Shown in pieces: positions 1 to 7,242 of a stretch of DNA of 16,910 nucleotides. The notes below the pieces were generated by a model. The model was given only the letters and a program-made list of their open reading frames with translations. It ran no database searches and was not told where the DNA came from. Numbering within the stretch: the first letter of the stretch is position 1; each line of letters starts with the position of its first letter. The stretch lies in assembly GCA_001017865.1 (NCBI GenBank), contig LATQ01000225.1:1-16910 (forward strand), written 5' to 3'. This DNA comes from Rhodococcus sp. IITR03 (GTDB lineage Bacteria > Actinomycetota > Actinomycetes > Mycobacteriales > Mycobacteriaceae). The position numbers were made by a program, and so were the translations under genes.

Positions 1-202
1 GTCTCCGCGACCGAAGCGACACGACCTCCGCGGCCTCGCCCCCGGGCGTCGGTCACCGCGACCGCTGCGCCCTCGGCGGCGAGTCGCTTCGCCACGGCCT
101 CACCGATGCCGCTTCCACCGCCGGTCACGAAGATCCGGCGACCTTCGAGTCTGCGCGGCACCTGGCGGTCTCGGGCCGGGCCTCGTTGTCCAGCGCGGTC
201 AC
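1..202 (-). CDS. SDR-family oxidoreductase, N-terminal fragment (cut by window edge)
   Basis: This is the beginning of a classical NAD(P)-dependent short-chain dehydrogenase running off the left edge. The Rossmann glycine motif TGGGSGIG and the following helix and second strand (EAVAKRLAAEGAAVAVTD) are visible, which define the cofactor-binding end of the family; the catalytic residues lie outside the window. The preferred start is a GTG at 202 that overlaps the stop of the upstream SDR (GTGA) and has GGGAG about 9 bases before it. Reaching the Rossmann motif from that start needs one missing base near 164 (GCC-AGG should probably read GCC-CAG). A GTG at 161 would avoid this shift. The frame also degrades near 35-45, at a run of five C, where another indel is likely. 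It is translationally coupled to the preceding gene, so a related redox step is inferred. Confidence 0.7.
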
Positions 203-1026
203 AGTCGCACTCCCGCGTCGACCGGCAGCGCCACACCGGTGATGAATCGTGCTTCGTCCGAGGCGAGGAACAACACGGCGTTGCTCATGTCCTCGGGCGC
301 CACCCAGCCGATGCCCATCGGATTGCGGTCCTTCGAGCGCTCCCACAGGTCGTCCGGTCCCGGATTCTCGAGATCGGGCCCGAAGATCCGGAAGGTCGCA
401 TCGTTGTGCAGCATCGGCGTCTCCACGGCGCTCGGATTGACCGTGTTGACGCGGATGCCGTGGGGGCCGAGTTCGGTGGCCAGAGTCCGCATGAGGCCGA
501 CGACACCGCTCTTCGACGCGTTGTAGTGACCGATGTTGGCCGAGCCGAGCATCGCCTGGATCGAGCTGGTCATGACGATCGATCCACCGCGGCCGGCGCG
601 GATCATCTCCGGGACGACGGCTCGAACGGTGTGGAACACCCCGGTGAGGTTGACGTCGAGCATGTCCTGCCACTCTGCGTCACTCAACTCCCAGGTGGGC
701 CGGAAGCCCACGATGCCCGCGTTGGCGCAGACGATGTCGATGTGCCCGAACGTTCCGATCGCGTCCGCAACCGCAGCGTCGAGCTGCGTCTGGTCCCGGA
801 CGTCGGCGACGCGGGACAGGACCCGACGGCCGGTCGCGGCGACGAGCGCCTCGGTCTCCTTCAGGTCGTCCCCGGTGGCAAGCGGGTACGGCACCGAGTC
901 GATCGACCTGCACACGTCGAGGAGGACGACGTCCGCCCCTTCCTCGGCGAGACGCACGGCGTGCGCGCGCCCTTGGCCACGGGCCGCGCCGGTGATCAGT
1001 GCGACCTTTCCTTCAACTCTTCCCAT
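199..1026 (-). CDS. Mycofactocin-coupled-type SDR oxidoreductase
   Basis: Intact 275-residue short-chain dehydrogenase. Visible elements are the glycine motif TGAARGQG (residues 12-19), Asp37 at the end of the second strand (favouring NAD), NAG at 102-104, Asn126, Ser155, Tyr168 and Lys172 of the catalytic tetrad, and a C-terminal PVDAG. After the second strand there is an insertion (about residues 38-60, CRSIDSVPYPLATGDDL) that is typical of the mycofactocin-coupled SDR group (carveol-dehydrogenase-like). In that group NAD is bound non-exchangeably and electrons pass to mycofactocin; this is family knowledge, not shown here. The likely reaction is oxidation of a secondary alcohol to a ketone. 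The ATG at 1026 has AAGGAG about 9 bases upstream. It starts 31 bases after the substrate-binding protein and its stop overlaps the next SDR, so it is inside the minus-strand operon. The mycofactocin biosynthesis genes are not in the window. Confidence 0.85.
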   Translation of the reverse strand: MGRVEGKVALITGAARGQGRAHAVRLAEEGADVVLLDVCRSIDSVPYPLATGDDLKETEALVAATGRRVLSRVADVRDQTQLDAAVADAIGTFGHIDIVCANAGIVGFRPTWELSDAEWQDMLDVNLTGVFHTVRAVVPEMIRAGRGGSIVMTSSIQAMLGSANIGHYNASKSGVVGLMRTLATELGPHGIRVNTVNPSAVETPMLHNDATFRIFGPDLENPGPDDLWERSKDRNPMGIGWVAPEDMSNAVLFLASDEARFITGVALPVDAGVRL

Positions 1027-1057
1027 GGGGGTGACTCCTTCTCCGGCGATCCCGGAA

Positions 1058-2152
1058 CTACTGGTTGAACAGACGGCCGAAGCGGGCCTTGAGTTCTTCG
1101 AGTGCTTCCGGCGTCATGGCGTCCGTATTCTGAGGGGCAACCTTGTCGACGGTGGTGACCGCCGAACCGATGCCGGGCAGAACGGAGGCATTGCGGAACG
1201 AGACCGCTTCCTGACCCGCCGGGGTGACCATGTAGTTGGCCAGGACCTGGGCTGCATTGGGATGAACGGCGTCGGCGAGGATCGCGGTGTACATGGGTGC
1301 GCCCCACACGACGTCTCCGAAGGCCGAGTCGACAGGGGCGCCGGTCTGCTGCTCGCTCTTCTGGTCCTGCACGAATGCGGCGGCGGCGATCTCACCGGAG
1401 GCGAGGGCCTGCGCCAACGGCAGCGCGCTGGGGTAGATCCGCGGACGCTGCTGGGCCAACTTCTCGAGATAGCCCTCACCTCCGACCTGCTCGAGATAGT
1501 TGTCGTAGAAATCCACGTGGGCGGTCGACGTGGGAAGGACGATGCCGATCCTGCCGTCGCCGAGCGCCGGATCCAGGAGATCGCCGTAGCTGTCGACGCC
1601 GTCCGGGTAGCGCTGGGTGTTCCAGCCGAAGGTCAGGACCGACGCATTGGAGACGAAGTAACCCGTGTCGTCCTTCAGGGTCGTGACGTCGTACTCACTG
1701 GCGGAGTCGGTGAAGGCCGGGCCGACGGGCTCGGCGAACTCCCCCTCCGCGCCGAGGCTCACGGCCCACGGCACACTCGCCTGCGTGACCACGTCGGCGA
1801 CCCGGTTGCCGGTCTCGGTCTCCGCACCGATCTTCTGGTGCAGATTCGCGTCGACGTCACGGACGACGTTCAGGCGGATGCCGTAGTCGGCCTCGAAGCG
1901 GCGGCCCAGTTCGGCGAGAGCGTCCGCGGCGTTCGACGAATAGATCGTGACCTCGCCCTCCGCCTTGGCCGCCTCGATCACCTGTTGCCAGGCATCGTCG
2001 CCGGCCGGGCCGGTCGCTCCGATCGATTCCGAGGTGATGCGGTCGTCCCCACCGTTTCCACCGCAGGCCGCGAGGGTCGCGGCGAGCGCGGCGGCGGTCA
2101 GGGTCGACAGGAAGGTGCGCCGGGTACGGCGCGGTGCTCGGATGAAGTCCAT
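1058..2152 (-). CDS. Tat-type lipoprotein, ABC extracellular substrate-binding protein (family 1, iron-type fold)
   Basis: Intact 364-residue periplasmic-binding-type lipoprotein. The N-terminus carries a twin-arginine motif (TRRTFLS, residues 10-16), a short hydrophobic stretch and a lipobox LAAC with Cys30, so Tat export and lipid anchoring are predicted. The mature part begins after a GGNGGDD linker; VTIYSSNAADALAELGRRF and the pattern around it resemble family 1 / Fe(3+)-type binding proteins (AfuA/FutA-like). The ligand is unknown, and members of this fold also bind organic anions. The ATG at 2152 has AGGAG 6 bases before it, which supports an independent start. The upstream SDR reads through in frame into this gene, because the SDR stop seems lost to a one-base error near 2196. 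No ABC permease or ATPase gene lies nearby, so its partner is elsewhere or it acts in sensing or capture. The catabolic operon context suggests an organic substrate more than iron. Confidence 0.8.
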   Translation of the reverse strand: MDFIRAPRRTRRTFLSTLTAAALAATLAACGGNGGDDRITSESIGATGPAGDDAWQQVIEAAKAEGEVTIYSSNAADALAELGRRFEADYGIRLNVVRDVDANLHQKIGAETETGNRVADVVTQASVPWAVSLGAEGEFAEPVGPAFTDSASEYDVTTLKDDTGYFVSNASVLTFGWNTQRYPDGVDSYGDLLDPALGDGRIGIVLPTSTAHVDFYDNYLEQVGGEGYLEKLAQQRPRIYPSALPLAQALASGEIAAAAFVQDQKSEQQTGAPVDSAFGDVVWGAPMYTAILADAVHPNAAQVLANYMVTPAGQEAVSFRNASVLPGIGSAVTTVDKVAPQNTDAMTPEALEELKARFGRLFNQ

Positions 2153-2192
2153 GGGAGGCTCCTGGTCGTCGGCCCGTGGGCCGCGGATCGGG

Positions 2193-2956
2193 TCAGGGGG
2201 TGGAGGTGCGGCCGCGTCGACGGGGATCACGGCACCGGTGGTGTAGGTGGAACCGGGCCCCGCGAGATACAGTGCGGCGCCGACGATCTCGTCCGGATTT
2301 CCGGCACGCCGGAGCGGCATCGCCCCGAAGAGTTCGTTGGCCGAGTCCATGTCCCAGGCCTTGCTGATGTCGGTGAGGAACGCACCGGCCATGATCGTGT
2401 TGACCCGCACGCTGGGGCCGTATGCCTGCGCGAAGCCCTTGGTCAGGGTGTTCAGTCCCGCCTTGGCGGCCGCGTACGGCAGATCGGTGGTCATCGGCCG
2501 CTCGGAGGCGATGGAGCTGATGTTGATGATCGATCCCCCGGAACCCGCCGCCATCCGAGGACCGACGAGGGCGGTCAGACGGAAGGCACCCTTGAGATTG
2601 ACCCCGATCACCTTGTCGAACAGTTCCTCGGTCACCTGGTCGAGGCTGGGGTACAGAGGCGCCATGCCGGCGTTGTTCACCAGGACGTCCAGGTGGCCGA
2701 ACTCGTCGTAGACCCGGTCGACGACCGGTTCGTGGGCGTCCCAGTCGCCGACGTGCAGTGCGAGGGGCAGAGCCTTGCGTCCGGTGGTCTCGGCGACCTC
2801 CGCGGCGAGTTTCTCGCAACTGTCGACCTTGCGGCTGACGATGACGACGTCGGCACCGGCGTTCGCAAAGGCGAGAACCATCTCGCGGCCCAGGCCGCGG
2901 CTGCCACCGGTGACGAGCGCTACCTTTCCTTCGAGAGGACGGGGATGCGTGGTCAT
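2193..2956 (-). CDS. SDR-family oxidoreductase, NADP(H)-type
   Basis: Classical short-chain dehydrogenase of about 254 residues. It shows TGGSRGLG (16-23), Ser41-Arg42 after the second strand (suggesting NADP preference), NNAG (94-97), Asn120, Ser148 in ISSIAS, Tyr161 and Lys165, and ends with TTGAVIPVDAAAPPP. The ATG at 2956 has AGGAG about 6 bases upstream. As written there is no stop: the frame continues into the next lipoprotein gene and would give a 692-residue fusion. Restoring one C in the C5 run at 2196-2200 puts a TGA at 2193-2195 and ends the protein right after the usual SDR C-terminus, so I annotate that end. The downstream gene has its own ribosome binding site and signal peptide, so a true fusion is unlikely. 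The protein probably acts on a ketone, alcohol or acyl-CoA intermediate of the same pathway. Confidence 0.8.
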
Positions 2957-3008
2957 GCGGGCTCCTGTCGATGAGGTCGGCGTCGAAAGCGCCGAAAGAG
3001 TGAGAAGG

Positions 3009-3057
3009 TGCGGCGGGACACCGGCGTCGCCGCAGCGACGTCGGGACGGTCCCGACG
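3009..3057 (-). terminator. Two consecutive hairpins just after the MDR oxidoreductase stop
   Basis: On the minus strand, within a few bases of the stop at 3061, lies a 9-bp perfect inverted repeat (3039-3047 and 3049-3057, CGTCGGGAC / GTCCCGACG). A second pair of 7-bp arms (3009-3015 and 3028-3034, TGCGGCG / CGCCGCA) follows. No U-run follows, so if they terminate they are of the U-less kind proposed for actinobacteria. They may instead only attenuate or stabilise the mRNA inside the operon. Confidence 0.35.
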
Positions 3058-3060
3058 GAG

Positions 3061-4101
3061 TCAGGTCGAGGGGACGAGAGGGACGAGGGCCTTGCCGGTC
3101 GCGGCGCCGTCGAGCATCCCGACGAAGGCATCCCATGCACCGCCGATGCCACCGGCGAACTCGGTGTGGACGGGCGGATCCGTCCGCTCCGGACGAGCGA
3201 GGCCATCTCGTCCTCGAAGGCGTCGCGTGCGTCGAGATGGTCGGCCAGCAGGAAGCCTTCCATCCGGGCGCGACGCCAGATCAGTTTGAGCAGGTTGTTC
3301 GGTCCGGGCACGGGTGTGGCGGAGTTGTAGACGCTGATCATCCCGCACAGAGCGATCCGGGCGTGGTCGGCGAGCACGCGGATGGCCGCTTCGAGCTGTT
3401 CGCCTCCGACATTGTCGAAATACACGTCGAGCGCGGTGGCACCGACCTCGGCCATAGCGCTGCGCAGCAGGTCCTTCGCCGGCCCCTCGTGATGATCGAA
3501 CGCCGCGTCGGCACCGAGTCCCCTGACGAGCGAAACCTTCTCGGGAGATCCGGCGCTCGCGATCACCACGCACCGCGCAGTTTCGCCAGCTGGACCGCGG
3601 TGGATCCGACTGCACCGGCCGCGGACGACACGAACACCACGTCGCCGCTGCGCACCTGCGCGATCCGATCGATTCCCACCCAGGCGGTCATACCCGGGAT
3701 GCCGAGGACACTCAGGTGCAGAGCGGCGGGGAGATCGTCGTGCCGAAGCCTGCGACAGTCGGAGACATCGACGAAACTTTCGGTCCGCCAACCGTACTCG
3801 TGGAGAACCAGTGATCCGACCGGCAACTCGGGTCGATCGGACCAGGACACGAGCCCGACAGTGGGGGCAAGCATCGGCTCCCCGAGTGCGTAGGGCTCCG
3901 CGTAGGTCGCCTCACCGCCCATCCTGCCCCGCATGTAGGCTCGACGGACATGACGAGGTTCCGCACGCGGATCTGCCCCGAGGCGGGTTCGCCGAGAGCG
4001 GTTCCGACCAACTCGACGTCGGTGTCACGGGGACGGCCGCTCGGGCGCGCCCGGAGGATCCACTCGCGTCGGACGAGTTCGGTGTCCACGATGTCGGTCA
4101 C
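3061..4101 (-). CDS. Zinc-independent medium-chain (MDR) NADP-dependent oxidoreductase, broken by three frameshifts
   Basis: After repair this is a protein of about 347 residues of the MDR superfamily, prostaglandin reductase / CurA-YfmJ-like branch. The branch normally reduces activated C=C bonds of enones or interconverts quinones with NADPH. Diagnostic pieces are MSVEPYMRGRM (51-61), PGMTAWVG (136-143), the cofactor loop SSAAGAVGS (159-167), a central GGEQLEAAIRVLADHARI segment, and the C-terminal GMLDGAATGKALVPLV. No structural zinc Cys cluster is seen. These segments lie in three frames: one base is missing near 3937 (between Glu-Pro and Tyr-Met), one near 3569 (after LRGA) and one near 3171 (before VHTEF). 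All joins restore conserved sequence exactly. The GTG at 4101 is the most plausible start, but its ribosome site is weak. It lies 40 bases after the acyl-CoA synthetase, in the same operon. Confidence 0.8.
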
Positions 4102-4141
4102 AAGGATGCCCGTTCTCTTCGTGATGCGGACGGCAGCGCGA

Positions 4142-5633
4142 TCATCCCGCGAGTCCGGCCGTGACCTGCTCGACGAGATCGCGGCGCACCAGCTTGCCGG
4201 TGGGGGTACGGGGCAGGTCGTCGACGAACACGACGTCGTCGGGGGTCCTCGAACCGCGCAGACGTTCACGGCACCACGTGCGGATCGCATCGGCCTCGTC
4301 ATGGTTGTCGACAGCCGGGACGATCACCGCGCAGATCCGTTCGCCCCATTCGTCGTCGGGAGTACCGATCACGGCCACCTCACGCACCTGCGGGTGGCGC
4401 GCCAGCACGTCCTCGATCTCGGCCGGCGCGATGTTCTCCCCGCCCCGGATGATCGTGTCGTCCGCGCGACCACCGATGTAGAGATAGCCGTCCTCGATCC
4501 GGGCGCGATCCCTGGTCGGGAACCAGCCTCCGCGTCCAGAACCGAACCGTTGCCCATGTACTCGCCGCTGACCTGCGCCCCGCGCACCCACAGCAGACCC
4601 GTCTGCCCGTCGGGCAGCACGCGTTCGCCGTCCTCGGATCGGATCTGCGCTTCGATGCCGGGCACGATCCGCCCGGTCGAGGAGAGACGCCCTCGCAGTT
4701 CGGGTTTCGCGAAGGCTTCCCGATGGTCCTCGGGTCCGAGCACCGCGATCGTCGAACTGGTCTCCGTCAGCCCGTAGGCGTTGACGAATCCGGTGTCACC
4801 GAACGCCGCGAGCGCACGTTCGAGGACCGGCTGGGGCATCCTCGCGCCCCCGTAGGCGAGCGACTCGAGAGTCGGAACCTCGGCCGGCGCACCGTCGAGG
4901 TGGTCGACGATGCGGGCGAGCATCGTGGGCACCACCATCGCGCTGGTGACGCCTTCGGTGCGGACGAGGTCGAGCCAGCCTGTGGCGTGAAGTCGGGCAG
5001 GTACACCATGCGGCGACCCGAGTAGACGTTGCTCAGAACGGCACCGAGACCTGCGATGTGATAGGGCGGCGTGCTGACCAGCGTGGCCTGTTGCTCTGCC
5101 GCCGAACCGAATTCGACGGTGTTGAGGAGGTAGGACAGCAGGTGCCGGTGTCGGAGCAGGACCCCTTTCGGAGCCGAGGTGGTTCCGGAGGTGAACAGCA
5201 CGATCGCTGTCCCCTCGTCTTCCGAGCGGTCGCCCGCGAGAGGTGCCGTCCCCTCCGCGAGACCGAGAAATTCATCGGTCGAGACGATTCGGTGCGCACA
5301 CCCGTCGAGCTTGCCGACATAGTCGGCGTCAGCCACGACGATCGGTTCGTCCAACCTGTCGATCAATTCGAGCAATTGCGCCGCGGGAAGCCGGTAGTTC
5401 AAGGGCGCCAGGGGAATACCGGCACGACCGGCGGCGAACATGAGCGCGGGAAGGACCGGACCGTTCACTCCGACGAAGACGACGTGCCGGGCTCCGAGCT
5501 CACCGAGCAATCCCGCACCGCGCGAAGCGAGTTCGTCGAGCCGGCGGTAGGTGACACCGTTCGAACGAGGACCCATCGCGATCCGATCGGGGGTGGCGGC
5601 GGACGCCATGTCGAGGACCATCCCGATACCCAT
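4142..5633 (-). CDS. AMP-forming acyl-CoA synthetase (ANL superfamily), two frameshifts
   Basis: After repair this is an adenylate-forming ligase of about 497 residues that would activate a carboxylic acid with ATP and CoA. Motifs appear in family order: P-loop TSGTTSAPKG (148-157), PPYHIAG, YGLTETSS (A5), TRDRARIEDGYLYIGGRADD leading into the hinge and A8 region, and PRTPTGKLVRRDL with the catalytic Lys of A10. Two one-base losses split it: near 4977 (before WLDLVRTEGV) and near 4527 (before GWFPTRDRA). Both joins restore conserved family sequence. The ATG at 5633 has AGGTGG about 7 bases upstream, and upstream in-frame sequence looks non-coding. It is the first gene of the minus-strand operon. 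Substrate class is not readable; the NYRLPAAQL region is common in medium-chain, aromatic and alicyclic acid ligases. Confidence 0.85.
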
Positions 5634-5740
5634 ATGACCACCTGTCTTCAGAAGCTCTGCCGTACGAGAGAAGAGACGAATCGACCGGCGCTCGCGATCA
5701 CCGGGTGCCGAACCGTCGGTCGCGAGACCGTGTGATGCAC

Positions 5741-5769
5741 ACCATAGCAATTATGCCTATATTTGTGAA
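5741..5769 (-). promoter_or_regulatory. Promoter of the acyl-CoA synthetase operon, with embedded inverted repeat
   Basis: Read on the minus strand, TTCACA (5769-5764) and TATGGT (5746-5741) are separated by exactly 17 bases in a locally AT-rich patch, a good sigma-70-type match for a high-GC genome. Transcription would start near 5734, giving a leader of about 100 bases before the synthetase ATG. The element also has dyad symmetry: CACA..ATAG on one side and CTAT..TGTG on the other, with imperfect centre, which could be an operator. No regulator gene is adjacent. Confidence 0.55.
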
Positions 5770-5903
5770 GGTATCGACCCGGAATTTTCTGGCAGCCCTC
5801 TCACCAGGCGAAATGCGAGACATGCCCGACCCCCGGTACGACCTCACAGACCGGCATCGAGCCGCATGGCATACTTGACGCCACAACTGAACAGCCACCG
5901 AAC

Positions 5904-6073
5904 CGCGGCGGGAGAGTCCCGCACACGGCGGGCGCCGAAGGAGCAACCTCCCCGGGAATCTCTCAGGCCCCCAGACCGCCACGGCGAGGCTCCTCTGGAA
6001 AGCAACTCTTCCGGGTTCACCGAAGGTGTAAGCGGCTCCGTCCGCGAAAGCTCTCAGGTCCGATGACAGAGCG
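5904..6073 (+). ncRNA. Tandem glycine riboswitch (gcvT type, two aptamers)
   Basis: Two consecutive copies of the glycine aptamer signature are present. Aptamer I (about 5904-5990) has GGGAGAG at 5910-5916, GCGCCGAAGGAGCAA at 5932-5946 and the pairing CTCTCAGG at 5960-5967. Aptamer II (about 5993-6071) begins CTCTGGAAAG, has CACCGAAGGTGTAAGC around 6018-6033, GCTCTCAGGT around 6050-6059, and closes with GACAGAG (6065-6071), whose AGAG pairs with CTCT at 5993-5996. The order and spacing match the cooperative two-aptamer form known upstream of gcv operons and amino-acid transporters. The gene 60 bases downstream is an EamA-family exporter, so glycine-induced export is inferred. A CATACT element at 5870-5875 is a weak -10 candidate that would start the RNA near 5882. 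I see no clear -35. Confidence 0.9.
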
Positions 6074-6130
6074 GGGAACGACAACACCCGCTGGTGCTCG
6101 TTTCGTGCACCCTGGACCCGAGGTAGACGT

Positions 6131-7165
6131 GTGACCGTTTCCCTGGGCGCGCTTTCGCGCGCCGATAATTCACTGTCCGCGCCCCCGCGCGCCGATGATG
6201 CGTTGCTCGAGCAGCGCGCCGATATTGCACCGCGACCGAGTCGCGTGCCTGTTCTCCCTCCCTCCCCCCGCCCCGAAGTCGCCGCCGCGTACGAACCGGC
6301 GACTCGGGATCGCCGCGATCGTGCTGTCCGCGACCGCGATGGGCGCCGCAGGGTTGTTCGGCCGCAAGGCCACTCCCGAAGGCGCGGTGCTCGGTGAGGC
6401 ACTGACGCTCGGACGGATGGCAGTCGGAGCACTCGGCATGCTCGTCCTGATCGCGCTGTCCCGCCGCCTCGGACAGTTGCGCCGGACCCGCCTGTCCTGG
6501 TCGGTCGTCAGTGGCGGTGCGCTCCTCGGACTGTCCCTCGCGACCTATCTGTCCGCCACGGTGTTGACCGACCTGTCCCGTGCCGTGGTTCTCCATTACC
6601 TCGGCCCCGTCGTTGCGACGGCCCTCGCCCGGGTGTTCCTGAAGGAGAGGGTCGGTCGCCTCGACGCCCTGTCGATCGGCACGGCGTTCGCCGGGATGTT
6701 GCTCGCCGCCGGCCTGGTGGGCGGTGAGTCGTCCGGGGGTGAGCACGAGACGCTGGGTACCGTGCTGGGCGCTGCCTCGGGAGTCTTCTACGGCGGGCCC
6801 TGCTGTGCTACCGCTATCGCACCGACATGCCGTCCGACGTCCGTCCCTGTGGAACTTCGTCTTCGGCGCCGTCGCGGCAGGTGGGATGGTCGCGGTGACC
6901 GACCGACATGTCGGGGATGACCGCGACGCACTGGTTGTGGGCCGGTGGGTTCTTCGTCGTCTGCGGTCTGTTCGCGCTGGGGCTGCTCGTCGTCGCGGGC
7001 AAGCACCTTCGTGCCGCGGAACTGTCCGGGCTGTCCTACCTCGAAGTCGTGGTCGCGCTGATGATCGGCATGGTCGCCTTCGGAGAGTCCGTGACCGTGC
7101 TCGCCGCCGCGGGCGCCGGTCTCATCATGGTGGCGATGGCACTGCCGATGCTCGGCCGCCGATGA
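6131..7165 (+). CDS. EamA/DMT-family transporter under glycine riboswitch control, several frameshifts
   Basis: An inner-membrane transporter of the drug/metabolite (EamA, RhtA-like) superfamily, whose members usually have ten helices in two EamA repeats and often export amino acids or metabolites. The first half starts with RRLGIAAIVLSATAMGAAG and reaches the repeat signature FLKERVGRLDALSIGTAFAG. The second half ends with LSYLEVVVALMIGMVAFGES and LPMLGRR. Reading frames change near 6796 (one base missing, before ALLCYRYRTDMP), near 6843 (one missing, before SLWNFVFGA), around 6900 (net +1 or -2, unresolved) and near 6295. The start is uncertain: GTG 6131 has GAGGT 6 bases upstream and gives an unusual RAD-repeat N-terminus, whereas ATG 6195 lacks a ribosome site. 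The tandem glycine riboswitch upstream makes glycine, or a related amino acid, the natural candidate substrate. Confidence 0.75.
6146..6163 (+). promoter_or_regulatory. GC hairpin downstream of the riboswitch, candidate expression platform
   Basis: GGCGCGC (6146-6152) and GCGCGCC (6157-6163) form a perfect 7-bp stem with a TTTC loop, about 75 bases after aptamer II. It lies just inside the 5' end of the exporter reading frame if the GTG at 6131 is the start. There is no U-run after it. It could be a U-less terminator, a ribosome-blocking stem, or simply coding sequence. Confidence 0.35.
6157..6223 (+). repeat. Three copies of a decamer GCGCGCCGAT
   Basis: Exact copies lie at 6157-6166, 6187-6196 and 6214-6223, spaced 30 and 27 bases. 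The spacing is a multiple of three and each copy reads Arg-Ala-Asp in the frame of the GTG at 6131, which argues for a short coding repeat. Each copy also contains GCGCGCC, so any of the three could pair with the 5' arm GGCGCGC at 6146. Confidence 0.6.
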
Positions 7166-7192
7166 CACTGCCGATGCTCGGCCGCCGATGAC
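7140..7192 (+). repeat. 26-bp tandem duplication across the exporter stop codon
   Basis: The 26 bases at 7141-7166 are repeated exactly at 7167-7192. The first copy encodes the final LPMLGRR and the stop (TGA 7163-7165) of the exporter; the second lies after the stop and directly abuts the terminator hairpin. It does not change the protein. It may be a recent slippage or duplication event, or an assembly artefact. Confidence 0.8.
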
Positions 7193-7229
7193 GAGTGGGA
7201 GGCGCGCCGACGGCGGCGCCCTCCCACTC
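7193..7229. terminator. Bidirectional hairpin between convergent exporter and SPFH genes
   Basis: GAGTGGGAGG (7193-7202) pairs perfectly with CCTCCCACTC (7220-7229), with further GC pairing possible in the 17-base interior. It sits 27 bases after the exporter stop on the plus strand and 13 bases after the SPFH stop on the minus strand, the expected place for a shared terminator. Only a short T-rich patch (GGTTTCCGTT) follows on the plus side. Confidence 0.7.
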
Positions 7230-7242
7230 GAATCGGTTTCCG

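Noticed and set aside
533..2974. An 813-codon open frame on the plus strand, antisense to the SDR and binding-protein genes
   Set aside because: It is the antisense shadow of two well-supported minus-strand genes in high-GC DNA; it shows no domain, no ribosome site and arginine/glycine-rich low-information sequence.
3061..5633. Split synthetase and MDR genes as genuine pseudogenes or programmed frameshifts
   Set aside because: No slippery sequence or stimulatory structure is shared, and the same one-base loss occurs in nearly all other genes of the window, so a technical cause is more economical.
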